NCBI GenBank assembly: GCA_036346375.1
Contig: CM070501.1
Coordinates: 31,764,539 to 31,828,538, forward strand
Direction: 5' to 3'
Length of the DNA stretch: 64,000 bases
Source of the DNA: Guadua angustifolia
Lineage: Eukaryota; Streptophyta; Magnoliopsida; Poales; Poaceae
Below, one piece after another: positions 19,994 through 31,172 of this stretch. A model generated the notes under the pieces. That model had not been told where the DNA came from. It saw nothing but the letters and a program-made list of their open reading frames with translations, and searched no databases. How positions within the stretch are numbered: position 1 is the stretch's first letter; each line of letters starts with the position of its first letter. Made by a program: the position numbers and the translations under genes.

Positions 19994-20399
19994 GTTTGCA
20001 GCTGCGTCCCAATCAGCTAATGGATTGGTCTTCATTTACGAAGGCGTATTTCTTGAACGGAGACACCTTGGTTGCTGTACTGCTCCTTGTTGATGCTAGT
20101 ATTCCACCTCACAAAATTGACCTTACCTTGACTGTACCAATTGGCTTGGTCGTAACAATGTGAGACAACGTACTCTTGAGCTGTTTTTTATATGCTGATT
20201 GTGGACTTTAAAATTTCAAGTGACTTATTTATAAGATTGATGGTACATATATCTATTTTACATTTGTATTGATCTTCAACTATAATCTGGCTAATTTATT
20301 GTTTGTGTCTTTCAGTTTCAGGTTGGATTGACCTATGTGTTCACCAAGTGTGACAAAGTAAAGAAAGGAAAATTTACCATGACTTGCCAAAAATGTTAA
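19994..20399 (+). pseudogene. EngB-type (TrmE-Era-EngA-EngB-Septin-like) GTPase fragment, two exons
   Basis: Part of a plant organelle-type EngB GTP-binding protein, a family implicated in ribosome assembly. Exon 1 (19994-20159, after cttgtag) encodes MDWSSFTKAYFL and DTLVAVLLLVDASIPP then HKIDL. A direct duplication of acctt after the IDL codons shifts the frame; past it CTNWLGRNN continues. The donor gtgaga is at 20160. Exon 2 (from 20322, after tttcag) encodes VGLTYVFTKCDKVKKGK, which contains the G4 box T-K-C-D, and then runs into a stop at 20397. The P-loop (G1) and G3 exons upstream and the C-terminus downstream are absent. Gypsy element 2 begins 22 bases later. It is a truncated, frameshifted copy, either a relict or a fragment moved by a transposon. 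Confidence 0.8.
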
Positions 20400-20416
20400 G
20401 TTACATAATTTGTATA

Positions 20417-20421
20417 TATAT
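20417..20421. repeat. Target-site duplication TATAT (left copy)
   Basis: Matches 31168-31172 on the far side of gypsy element 2. The site is in a tatata run, so a chance match is somewhat more likely than usual, but TG...CA ends agree. Confidence 0.8.
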
Positions 20422-21069
20422 TGTCGACGATCGGGATCGCCAACCGCAGAAAATGAGGTAGGGGTCAATGAGAAATGGGACCACAAGCTGCGCTTTGCTC
20501 GAGCAGGGAATGAGGTCGAGGAGGTCGATGGTGGGAGCTAGGGACAACGAGCGAGATGGAGGATTATCTGGTTCGAGCCCCGAGAAGGTAATAGCTCTAC
20601 TCAGTCACCTTGCGGTGGTGGTTCACGATGTTTGTGAGTACAAGAGAGGTTCTGACTCAATCTTGGCGATGCTAAGTCTAAACTTGAACTTCGGGTGTGT
20701 GTCTTGGCTGGGTTTCCTCCCTAAGTGTTTACAAAGCCTCGATCTTATATCCATTCTCCTTGCAGCGTTAGGGAGTATTCCTCGGATCGTGGCCTTCATG
20801 CACATTGATAGCCGGTGAAACCGTTCCGATCCTTGGCAGCTCTGCATTACTCCACGATCCCACGTTCTCGTAGCGCCAAGTGATGGCGTGTGCAGGATCA
20901 AGGAGCATACCGACCTTGAATCATCCCAAGCAGTGGGTCGTGAGGGCCCAGAGCTCGGAATCTGCGCCCTAGGTCGGCGGCCTCGAGCTTGATCCGAGTC
21001 TTTGATCGAGGCCTTAGAGCTAGGGGCCAGGTTGGTGTCTTGACCGACCAAGGGTTGCCGGCCCCGACA
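20422..21069 (-). repeat. 3' LTR of gypsy element 2
   Basis: Pairs with 30524-31167, from tgtcg(a/g)cgatcgggatcgc to ggccccgaca. Inside it, on the element's side, lies gctagccccgaggctc; read on the minus strand this ends in cctcggggctagc, a G-rich stretch next to the LTR where a polypurine tract is expected. Confidence 0.92.
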
Positions 21070-21299
21070 GCTAGCCCCGAGGCTCAAGGTCGTAGAAGTA
21101 GCACCAGGGCGGCCTCGAGCCTCACCCAACAGTCATTGGCGGCAACCCTTACAAGGTCTTGGAACCTTGTTAGGTCGAGGCGGAGATCATAAAGTGAACC
21201 CAGGCGAGACACTGGCGACCTTTGATTTTTCCGGTGATCTGGATGCCAGCAGTGGCGGACACTGCGGTGCTTGAGTCCGCCGCCAGTCTTAATTGAGCC
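21070..21299. other. Inner flank of 3' LTR, promoter region of antisense gene
   Basis: Non-coding, between the LTR and the antisense gene of gypsy element 2. Unlike in gypsy element 1, no convincing TATA box was seen. Confidence 0.4.
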
Positions 21300-24200
21300 C
21301 GTCTAATCATGCCGTGGCGCCTTTTGAGCGCCGTGGGAGGATTAAATCCCAAGGCGCCGTGGAAGACCCGAGCTTTGGATCATCGGCTGAAAACTGCGCC
21401 CTCCTCCCAAGCCTTCTCGCCCAAGCGGGCCGCCTTTCCATCTCCACCTGACGTTTCGCCATGGCCAAGTGGGGAAAAGTACCTTGTCGATCCACGAGGA
21501 TGAAGGAGCTCGAGGCCCAGGGCATTGGATCGAGTGACTGGCGGTTGCCGTGTGGCGAGACCGAACCTCGTCCTCGAGATGGCGAGATCGTGCGCCGAAG
21601 CGGCATTCCCTCTTGAGCTGCGGACCCGGAGAGCGAATTCTGGCGGCGTCCTCGGCAGTTGCCAAATTGAAGTGATCAACACAGTACCCAATTCCGTCCT
21701 CACCCTAGCCGTCTTCTCCCATCTATCGAGAGGGTTCTGGGGATTCTTCCCGCCCTCGCTCTTCTTCCTTCTTCTCCCTCTTCGCTCAGGGAAGGACCCG
21801 TGGTCGGTGCCTCTACTTCGGCGGCACAGGGCTCAAGTGGGCTCTGCCCAAGATCCTGGCCGGGACTCTCTTGGTCCATGGTCGGGGCCGGGTTCTACCT
21901 CAAGAAGGGGGAGAAGCGGGAGGCTGCGATCTGAAGGAGCCGCCGTCCTTTGGGAAGATGGAGACCCAGGCCGAGGACCTCAGCGTCGGCCTTGAAGCCA
22001 TCGCCGCCATCCACATTTGCGCCACACAGCGGTCTCACCGGTCGGCGATCGCGAGCGACTTCTGCGGAATCGGGTGTCTCCCCTGCGGAAGAGGTTACAT
22101 CCGTTCTCCCAGATCGAGGGGCCGCGACGATTCGACCGCGAGAGTTCATCTGGTAAGGTCTTGACCACAAGGCTTTTGCTTGACTTCGTACTTCTTCCTC
22201 CTCGATGGCTCTTGTTAGGTGTGGCGCAGAGAGTCTGGAGTCGCGGCGAGGATGCGAGAAATGTTAAAGGCTGGCGTATAGTACACTCTCGGCGACCGGT
22301 CGAAGCGTCTTCGACGAAAGCCGAGAGTAAGCCTTCCCGACCTCTGACCTCATCCGAACATCGCCGTCTTTGCTGACCCGTGCTTGCTTGTAGGATCATC
22401 AAGTTGTGGGAGGCAGTGAGCTGCTCCCTTGCGATGAGGGCAAGAGCAAGGAAAAAAAAGACTCCCCTCAGCCGGGTGACCGCCGAGGCGAAGAGGCCTC
22501 ATCGAATGGGGTGACCGCGCCCACGGTAAAACGATCATAGCCAATTTCGAGCTCGCGCCCTTGGCTTCTCGGGGCCTAACAAAGTTTCTTTACTTGGCGG
22601 CAACAAAGCGCCAGCGCGCCGCCAGACCACCGAGCCCCCGCCCGATGCGGGCTCATCGCGGCTCGCCTCCCGGAGACGAGAGGAAGAAGCGGATTCCTCC
22701 TCCGAGCTCGGGAAACAGGGACCATCGCCGGCCATCGGCAAGGCGAGAGGCCACCAACCAGTAAGAGCACGGCTTTGCAACTGCTCCATCTCCGTGTTTT
22801 TCTTAGTGCTTATCCTTGATTGCAGACCTCGGCGCTCGAGACCGAGCTTGCCCACTCGACAATGCACATTGTTGAGGCGAGTCCGAGTCAGGAGAAGCGA
22901 GCCGCCTATCTTGGCCCGCGCCGGTCTTCTGGACAAAGGCGCTCTGCGGAGACCTCGGTGGGCCACAGTCGGAGGGTTCGACCAAGGCCACGATAGCCGG
23001 ACGAAGGGACCCCAACTGCGATCGGCGAGGATTCTGACACCGTGAGGCGGGTACCCTCATGATCGTCGATCCTCCGAGATCGAGGAGACATGGGCGTCCG
23101 GGCCCCTCAAGTCAGCGGCGCCGCCGATCGTTGGCGGCCGTGTCACCGAAGTCCACGAGGCCCGCCGACCAAGACCGCGCTGATGGCGAGACCGCGGTTC
23201 CCGGGCCACGGAGGCGACCACGACAGCGGAGGCACTCCGATGACCCGACTTGCGAACTTCCGGCCTGGGGAACACAACCTCCACCCCGGTGGGTGGGATC
23301 TTCTTCTGCGGCAACTCCGCCAGGTGGCGGAACCTTGACTCTGGTCGGGCGAAGCTACTTTGCCGTACCTCTAGTCGGGGTCCAACATGGCGGCCGATGT
23401 GGAAGGATCTCGGGCTGCCCGCCCGCACGTCGTCCGTAGGCCCCGGACAAGGTGTCTTGGCGGTGATTGAAAGGCCTAGGTCACGGGGACACTGGCGAAG
23501 GTTTTGAGATCAACACGGCTCGCCTCGGCGAAATTTGAGCGAGGAGTTCTCCGGTAGCAGCGTCAACGGCCGACTCCGTGAGGTAGGAACCTTCCTTATA
23601 TGCCACATGTCGTTAAGTTGTGTGTTCTTGACAACTTCTTACCGTCGTGTTCCTTGTTTTCAAGGCGGTTGGCGGCGTGACCGAGGGCTTCAAGGTCTCA
23701 ACGAGCATGTCGGCGTGCTCGCCCGGATCTTGAGCGCCGTGGAAGAGAGGCCAAGCGCTCGAACTCTGCTTAGCGACCATTGAGGCCGACCTTTCCGAAA
23801 TCGGCGGCTCAGCAAGGAGCTCAACGATCTGCGTCGCCGCGATGGTGGCGGAGGTGTCCCATGCCGCCGAGCTCGAGGACCAGATCCTCGGCGCGAGCAT
23901 GGGTTGAAAGCGAGAACGCTGGCCTTCGGCGACCAGCGATCGAGGCCCTTGATGCGGGCGCGCCAAGGTCGGCTGCTTGGAGAAGGCCGCCCATGAGCGA
24001 ACTTCTTGAACTCGGCGCTCGAGACCCTTCGCGCCGGGATCGAGGCCCTCGAGAAGGCGGCGAGAACAAGCGCCGCCCGGCCGGCGCTCTGGCGGCAGCG
24101 CGCCAAGGTCGTGGCACGCGAGGAAGTCGCCAAGGAGCAAACCCTTTGCTCTGACCACGGCGCTCGCCGACAGCGTGCCAAGGTCGGCGTTGGAAGGGCT

Positions 24201-24438
24201 GTTGCCGAGCTATCATCCTCAACCAAGGCGTCTCGAGCTAGAGGCCAAAGTCGCGAAATGGAGGAAAACTTGGGCGTGCCCGCCGAGCGGCGAACCGCCT
24301 TGGCCCAACTCAACGGCGAGCGTCGCCGAGCCCGCAGGCGCAACCAGCGAGGCCCTCTGCGGCAAACGAAGCCTCGGCAGCTGCGGGCGAGTCGCCGAGC
24401 TCGAGCAAGAAAAGCTTCATGCGAATGGAGATCTGTAG
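21300..24438 (+). pseudogene. Antisense gene of gypsy element 2, Transposase_28-like
   Basis: Plus-strand gene opposite to pol. The recognisable core is at 21685-21800: NSVLTLAVFSHLSRGFWGFF and PPSLF, matching the LTPNxxxxLAxFxHLCExFxGxxPxLxLF pattern seen in gypsy element 1. It is followed by SWSMVGAGFYLKKGEKREAA in a shifted frame near 21860-21930. Possible introns begin at ctggtaaggtc (about 22154) and end at ttgattgcag (22826). From about 23790 the frames become helical and charged (for example LELEAKVAKWRKTW, VAELEQEKLHANGDL), typical of the long coiled-coil tail of this family, ending at a stop at 24436-24438. The N-terminus is unclear. Function unknown. Confidence 0.65.
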
Positions 24439-24980
24439 CTCAAACATCCTTGATCTGTAAAAACATTCGATGTTATCAAGCTGGTTTGGGTTACCTTTTT
24501 TGAAGTGTGCGCTTCTTATTAGCGATCAAGATCCATAGGTGGTTCGTAGATGTTACATCCTAGCCCGACCCGTTGGGTCTAAGGTCGAAACAACGCCGAC
24601 CTTGGACACAAGTATAAAACGAGCAAATGACCATGACTGCGAGAATCGAGATGGAGTACTCGCGAAAAAGAAATGCGACAAGCGAACCCGATGAATAAAT
24701 CACCAACTCCACGACCCGCGACCATGCACGCGCTCAATAGCCAAAGGCTTTGCCGGGCTTGTAGTTCAAACCGGGACCTTGAGGGTGAGGTGATTGCGAA
24801 GAGTTTAAACTACGTTGAGCTCGACCAGCTGGGGGTGAGCGTAAAGCTCGTGATACCCGGACTAAGGAAGCGAATCACGAAGTCGTGCCGAAGAAAAATT
24901 ACGAGGCGCTCATAAAGAAAAAGACATGAATGATAGAAATCGGAGAATATCCTTTTATTGAAGCTTTAAAGGTATAGAGA
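24439..24980. other. Spacer between the antisense gene and integrase, gypsy element 2
   Basis: About 540 bases separating two convergent stops (24438 on +, 24981 on -). No gene is supported. Both 3' ends and their polyadenylation signals would have to lie here. Confidence 0.5.
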
Positions 24981-26060
24981 TTACACATAAAACTTGCGAA
25001 GTTGATCTATGTTCCACGAGCTAAAAGCTCTCTGCCATCGGGCATCGCTAGCCGGTAAGCCCGTGCGATCTGTTGAAAGCGACTCTATAGGGGCCCTCCA
25101 CATGAGGATAACTTGTTGGTCTTTGGACAATACACGAATCCGTCTCGGGGCTAAGTCCCCAACAAGGAGCTTCCTAGGTCGTCTGCGGCCAAGGCGCATG
25201 TCTGCGAAGAGCTTGCGGTGTCTGTTGATCGTGGCGATGCGGCATCTTACTTCTTCCACGAGGCAAGGTCAAAGACCGTTCTTGCTCGAAGTCGGCGTGG
25301 TCGACGGTGACCTGGCGGAGCCAGCGTTACCTCCGGGCGGGGCGGCCGATTACCAAACCACGGTGAAAGGGTGTGGACCTGTTGCTCGGTGGTATGGTCG
25401 AATAGACCATAAGGCGGTGGGAAGTTAAATCCACCAGTCGTCTTAGTAGCGTTTGAGCTCATCGTAACTTCGCCTTTTGGCGCCTTGGGCGATCTGTCGG
25501 TTGGCGCTCTGCCGCTCCGTTGCTCGAGGATGAGCCACCGGCGAAGCACACTTTGGTGCCCATGTCCTCGCGAAATTCTGGAATAATTCAGCAGTAAGCG
25601 AGTACCATTGTCGGTGATAATTCGCATGGGACCCCATACACGGTGACCACGGACAAGCGGAAAAAAGCGAGCAATGGCGGCGGCGGTGATGGTCGAGACC
25701 GGCTCGGCCTCAATCCATTTGGTGAATGTGTCGATGGCCTGACGAGAACTTTCTCCCCGGTTGCACAGGAAAGGGGCGAGATATCGAGCCCCAGTCGAAA
25801 AGGCGAACAAGCGGAATGGTCGAAGAGCGTGGGCGGTGGTGTACCTTCGGCGTAAGCCGACATGCTCGGCGGTCGGACAATATCGAGCATCTGTAATGCC
25901 GTCGGCGATAATATCGAACGGAAGGCCTTGCCGACCATCGTCTGTCTGAAGTCGCCCCAGAGACTGAGTGGATGTCGTTGAGTAGGTACTTACCCTCCTC
26001 GGTGGAGATGCATCGGTCGAGGATGCGAGACATTCCGTCTGTAGAGCTTGCCATCCACGA
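24981..26060 (-). pseudogene. Integrase of gypsy element 2
   Basis: The C-terminal 92 residues are uninterrupted (24981-25259) and end SSWNIDQLRKFYV, the usual close of Tat pol proteins. The core is in the frame 25247-25810: DTFTKWIEAEPVSTITAAAI with the first catalytic Asp and MRIITDNGTR with the second. The Glu-containing AHPRATERQSANRQ lies in another frame at about 25530. Unlike gypsy element 1, the DNGT box is retained. The N-terminal zinc-binding part (25850-26060) is frame-broken. Confidence 0.86.
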
Positions 26061-26920
26061 GCTTATACAAGCTTGCTCGGCGCTTAATCACTTACATTGG
26101 CGGGGTCGGGCGTGGTCGCCCGTGCCGGAAGGCGTGTATGGGCTCGGCCCATGCGAATACCTTCCACCACGGCAAGCACGACCTCGATCGGAGATAGATG
26201 GAGCCGTCGGCGTCTCGAGGATGGCGTCGGGGGTATCTCTTCGTCGGAAGAGCGAGCTTGGAGAGAAATCGACCTTTGAGTTGTCCTTCCTAGGGACATG
26301 CACGAGCTCAAGTTACGGAACCATTTCTCCATCTTGCGGACCTCGGCGAGATACCTTGCCATTGCATCCCCGAGCATTGATAGTCCTTGTTGTCTTGGTT
26401 GATGGCCAGTGAGGAGTCTCCTTCACGACCAACCGTCGCCTCCCAAGGACTTGCGGGCTCGTAAGCCCGCCAAAGAGCTTCATATTACGCCATGTTATTG
26501 GTCGCGAGAAAGCCAAAACGAACTACATACCTCAAGCTGGTGCGCCCGCATGTGAAGGATAAGTATCGGCCCGGCGTTTGAAGGACCTCGGCCGTCGAAG
26601 AACATGATCGAGGCTTCTCTTCTTGACCTCGAGCGAGGCGGTGAGTGCGGCGTCTGTTCGACCACGAAGTCGGCGAGCACACAACGACTTGATAGGCTGT
26701 TAAGACCCACGACACGGATGTCAACGCCGCCAGTTCCATAGCCCATTTAGCTATCCGTCCGCGCATACGGATTCGCGCGGGATGTCACCGGCGGGAAGTT
26801 GCTCGGGATGACCACGGAATGCGCTGGAAGTAGTGTCGAAGCTTGCGCGAGGCCATGAGAAAAACATCTGGCGGTTTACGCACTTGCGGATAACGCTCCT
26901 TTGGGCCATGTAAGACCTCG
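26061..26920 (-). pseudogene. RNase H of gypsy element 2
   Basis: Minus-strand blocks: KWAMELA at about 26740 (the entry to RNase H), MFFDGRG at about 26600 (a Y/F-x-D-G active-site box, retained), then the segment around the chain with FGFLATNNMA (about 26490-26515, the ATNNxAEYE motif cut short by a frame change) and finally ARYLAEVRKMEKWFR with MHVPRKDN (26280-26350), the HVPRxxN end of the domain. Confidence 0.82.
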
Positions 26921-28050
26921 TGACATAGTAAATTGGATCTTCTTTGTGCCCCGTTCGGCAATTAGGACGGCACTCACGGCTTAGGCGGTGGGCGCAAGAT
27001 AAAGCGACAACCTCTCGCCCGGTGCGGAGTTATGAGGAGGGTGGGGATAGCGGATATACCTTGACTCGTCGAAAGATCGTTGTGTACGGAGGTCCATTCA
27101 AAGCCCGTGCTTGCGAGGTCTTAAGAATGGGAGACCTCGCTCGCCGAGCCTCGAAATGAATCTGGCGAGGCGGCCATGCGGCCGGTGAGGCTTTATACTT
27201 GCTTGATCGGTCGGGGCTCCATCTTCTCGATGGCCGATCTTCTCGGGTTTGGACCAACCCCGAGCCCCGATCATGTATCCAAGGACCTTCCACGATCTGC
27301 GCCAAACACACACTTCTCGGGGTTGAGCTTGATTTTGTACTGTTCGGGTTTGCAAATGTTTCCTCAAGGTCACGCAGACGTGGTCGCTCCGGAGAACTTT
27401 TGGCGATGATGTCATCTCGTAGACCTCGAGTTTAGCCCAATCTGCGGCTCGAAGGTCTTAGTCATCAATATTGGAATGTTGCCCCGCATTATGCGGACCA
27501 AGCGACATGGTCGTGTAGCAATAAGTGCGAGCAGGGGTGATGAAGGCGATCTTGCTCTCGTCGTCGACCGCCCGGCTTGATCTGGTGGTAGCTGATAAGC
27601 ATCAAGCTTAGCATCTTGGCGTTGGCGGTGGAGTCGGCGATCTGGTCGATCTTGTGGAAGGAAAATTGTCGCCAGGCGGGCGAGTTCAACCCGTATGGTC
27701 GGCGCACATTCTCCACTTGCCACCTTTCTTACGCACGATGGCCGGGTTGGCGACCACTCGGAGTAGTCGATCTCGCGGATGAAGCCGGCCTTGAGGAGCT
27801 TATCAAGGTTTTCTTGATGGCCGCAACCTTCTCTGGGGAGAAGCGGCGATTCGGCGCCGCAGTCTAGAATCGGCTCGACACGTAACTTGTGCTCGATCAC
27901 CTCCTTGGAGCGCCCGGGCATATCTGCGGGCTCCCAGCGAATATACCTTTGTTGGCGCGAAGGAAGGTGGCGAGCTCGAGTTCTATTGGGACTTAGCTCG
28001 TAGAGGCGTGGACACACACAGTCGTGTCGCCTTCCTCGGCGGCGGCCTTT
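26921..28050 (-). pseudogene. Reverse transcriptase of gypsy element 2
   Basis: Right to left on the minus strand: EPADMPGRSKEVIEHKLRVE near 27900, LLKAGFIREIDYSEW near 27770, ANAKMLSLMLISYHQIK near 27600 (fingers/palm), then FEPQIGLNSR near 27440. The active-site box expected next is damaged: gtctacgagatgac at 27413-27426 (read on the minus strand) lacks bases of the usual Y-x-D-D codons. Downstream: LGYMIGARG, then RLARFISRLGERGLPFLR. One frame stays open through protease end and RT start (27412-28446), so decay here is lighter than in gypsy element 1. Confidence 0.88.
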
Positions 28051-28900
28051 GTTGCTTGCCGGTTGGATCGCCGCCTTCTGTAGGGCGTTCTTTTCCGTCA
28101 CCTCTGGACCTTCTTTGGGGCGACATCTTGCGGCGGCGCCAGGGCCTTGGTCTCGCAGACCATGTGCGCTGCTGGTCACAGCGCCGATAACGATGCCGTT
28201 GGGGCTGGGAGCTTCATGCACGATGGCCGTAATGATTAGCCGCCATAAACTTGATGAGGCGGGCCTTGAGAATAGCGTTATGCGGAGGTCGCCCTCGACC
28301 ACCTCAAGGTGATCATTTCGGTCGCGGAAGTTGTCAGAACGCCCGAAGGTGACGAGCAAAACCACACGCCCCAAGGGGTAGTCGAGCTCGAGGCGATTCG
28401 AAGAAGGGATGGCGATGCTTTTGATCTTTGGCCAGGGAATCTGCATCCGGTCGAGTGCTTCCGCTGCGACAAATTAAGAAAGGCCGCCGTCGACCATGAC
28501 CGCGCCCGAACCAGCGTGTTCTTGATGGTGGGAGTCACGACTCAAAGCGGTCTTTAAGTCTCGGGCCATACCTTATAAGGCATCCTCCGGAGAAAAGGTG
28601 ATGGTGGCCCGGCCCACTTGCAATCTTTGCTCGGCGGGCTTTCTGATGTAACGATAGATGGTCGGCGGCGACCTTGATCTCGCGCTGGGTGGTAGGTCGC
28701 CGAGCCGCGAAGATAACGTCAATCCGGCGCTCACCTGTTGGAATTCGGTCGAGTCGCCGTGCTCCGACCGGCATTCACCCTTCGGGTGGTCGTCATCGCC
28801 GGAACACGGGCATCTCACCACGTCCGTCATAGAAGGCTTCAAGCTTTCCTGCCAAGCCTGCGGGCCGCGGTCGTGGCCGTGCTGCCACAATAAACGAGCA
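28051..28900 (-). pseudogene. Aspartic protease region of gypsy element 2
   Basis: On the minus strand at 28482-28501 the codons read VMVDGGLS, the D-G-G active-site box of plant gypsy proteases. It is followed in the long open frame by IPWPKIKSIAIPSSNRLE and FGRSDNFRDRNDHLEVVEGD, the body and end of the domain. It continues directly into RT, as expected for a Gag-Pol polyprotein. Confidence 0.8.
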
Positions 28901-30400
28901 AAATTCGCCTCGTCGTACCCGACCGCCCTTCGGCTCCTGCGGTCGGCGTCGGTCCTCCGAGGTCGAGCCGCCCTCCCTCTTTAAAGGCTGGCCACATACT
29001 GGCGGGGCCGAGCCGACCTTAGCGAGTCGGGTCCGTCCGAAATCGATCCGGACCTCAAGGACCTCCGCTGGCCGTCCGTAGGAGCGATGACCCGCGGTGA
29101 CCTCCGCCGGTCCTGCGGTCACGCTTCGCTTCTTAGTGCGGGTGTCTTGGTGGCGCCCTTGGAGTTGGGCGGGCCAGCCTCGAGTGGCTCGAGACCAAGC
29201 TTACCTTGAGTAAATGTCGCGCTTCGGCGAACGGCGTCGTCGCGTCAGCGTCTGGTTCCGCCATGCGAAACAATTTGTTGTGGCCGAGCCTTATCGTGAT
29301 CTCGAGGTCTTGATGGCGCCGGTCCTGAAACGCCGAACGAAGGCCTTGATAAGCTGCTTCGCCGAGATGCTTGGAATCGGGTTCCTTGTGCGGATGAACC
29401 GCCGCACAAAATCACGAAGGCTCGCTCTTGCCACGGATAGCCGCGATCAAGTCCTTCTCCCTCCACGGCGCTCATGCTGACTCTGGAAGTTGGGCGGGCG
29501 CTCTGATTTGGCGCCCGCGACACGAAGGCAAGGCTTACGGTTGAAGAGCGAGGTTGAGCGCGCCGTCGAGCGGTCGGAGATAGTTGGCCATGACCAACTC
29601 GTCACCTCCGACGCCAAAATGGCGGTCGAGTAGATGGACGAGAACTTCGTCGGGGTTCTTGGTTCCGTCGGCGCTTCGATCAGCGGGTTTAAACCGGCGA
29701 GCCGGCATCTGCGACGAAGGTCGTCGATCGCCACACAACCGTAGGCGGGGCGGGTGTCTGGCGGGAAGCGATCGCGGCCAGCGAGATCTCCTTCTTTGTC
29801 GAATCGAGCGGGCTCCTTAGCGACCGATCTTGGCGAGATCGGTCATGATGCCGAACACGAAGTCGCTGGGAGGTAATGCGGCGGTCTGTCTTGGCAGCGC
29901 TGGCGGAATGTCGAGAAAGTCCCGTGACTGCTTGCCGGTTGGCGTGGAGCTCGTGTGGCTCACCTCGCGTCCGGTATCGAGTCTTGCCGAGGTGTTCTTA
30001 AGGCGAAAGCGCTTCTCGCCTCGGCGGCGGCGATGGTGCGCCCTGACGGCGTGATGAATTATCGGCGCTTCTCGGGAAGGGTCACTGAGCGGTGACTTGG
30101 TCTTTGCGGAGGAATGGCCTCGATTGCGGCGGCGATCGAGTTCTTCGGCCAAGGCCCGGCCAAAAGCTCGATTTTGCCCTATCGGGATCGGCCATGATCC
30201 GGGCAATAGCCTGGCGCTCCCGAGGAGGAGCCTCTCTGGTCCTCCGTCGGGCCTTGATAATGGCTTTGATTGATCATAGCGTGGACCATTGGCGAGCATC
30301 CTCGGGAGTTTGTGGAGTCGCGATCCGCCCATTGCGCGTCCTCCGGGCGTCGCCATGAAGGCGTCTTTGCTCACGCGGTGGTGGGGAAAGCAGCGAGGAT
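28901..30400 (-). pseudogene. Gag of gypsy element 2
   Basis: Minus-strand blocks: an N-terminal part open at 29817-30374 ending SDFVFGIMTDLAKIGR, and a gag core with NPDEVLVHLLDRHF and ELVMANYLRPLDGALNLALQ at 29560-29660 (M-x-x-Y-L-P-like motif before Gxx). A zinc knuckle was not confirmed. Several frame shifts separate the parts. The start codon is probably near 30374. Confidence 0.78.
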
Positions 30401-30523
30401 CGGGCGGACTCGCGTCCGATCCACCTTCGAAGAGTGTTAAATCGATGGAAACGCCATGCTCCTAAGACCTCGGAGTTTTTCTGTGAATGAACAAAGCAAT
30501 CGGGCCCCACGGTGGCGCGCCGT
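30401..30523 (-). other. 5' leader and primer-binding region of gypsy element 2
   Basis: Next to the 5' LTR the minus strand reads acggcgcgccaccgtggggc. The position and the ggcgc...ccgt words resemble primer sites of related grass elements. I cannot name the tRNA with certainty. Confidence 0.45.
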
Positions 30524-31167
30524 TGTCGGCGATCGGGATCGCAACCGAAAAATGAGGTAGGGTCAATGAGAAATGGGACCACAAGCTGCGCTTTGCTCGA
30601 GCAGGGGAATGAGGTCGAGGAGGTCGATGGTCGGAGCTAGGGGACAACGAGCGAGATGGAGGATTATCTGGTTCGAGCCTCGAGAAGGTAATAGCTCTAC
30701 TCCGGTCACCTTGCGGTGGTGGTTCCTAATGTTTGTGAGTACAAGAGAGGTTCTGACTCAATCTTGGCGATGCTAAGTCTAAACTTGAACTTCGGGTGTG
30801 TGTCTTGTTGGTTATCTGCCCTAAGTGTTTACAAAGCCTCGATCTTATACCCATTCTCCTTGCAGCGTTAAGGAGTATTCCTCGGATCGTGGCCTTCATG
30901 CACATTGATAGCGGTGGAAACCGTTCCGATCCCTGCCTGCATTACTCCACGATCCCACGTTCTCGTAGCGCCAAGTGATGGCGTGTCAGGGATCAAGGGA
31001 GCGCCACCGACCTTGAATCATCCCAAGCGGCCGGTCGTGAGGGCCCGAGCTCGGAGATCTGCGCCCTAGGTCGGCGGCCTCGAGCTTGATCCGAGTCTTT
31101 GATCGAGGCCTTCGAGCTAGGGGACGGTTGGTTGTCTTGACCGACCAAGGGTTGCCCGGCCCCGACA
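30524..31167 (-). repeat. 5' LTR of gypsy element 2
   Basis: Pairs with 20422-21069, starts tgtcggcgatcg and ends ggccccgaca, and is followed at once by TATAT. Confidence 0.92.
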
Positions 31168-31172
31168 TATAT
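31168..31172. repeat. Target-site duplication TATAT (right copy)
   Basis: Identical to 20417-20421. Confidence 0.8.

Larger units (their letters stand above)
20422..31167 (-). mobile_element. Gypsy element 2 (Ty3/gypsy, Tat lineage), complete but mutated
   Basis: A 10.7 kb element with LTRs of 648 and 644 bases, TG...CA ends and TATAT target duplications. Gag-protease-RT-RNase H-integrase reads leftward. A plus-strand gene with a Transposase_28-like region lies between integrase and the 3' LTR. Same plan as gypsy element 1, but the LTRs are unrelated in sequence, so it is a different family of the same lineage. LTRs differ by roughly 15 substitutions and about 10 small indels by eye. Confidence 0.93.

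Noticed and set aside
22535..22966. Minus-strand 143-codon frame in gypsy element 2
   Set aside because: No domain. It is opposite the antisense gene region, outside pol, and is Arg/Ser-rich by composition.
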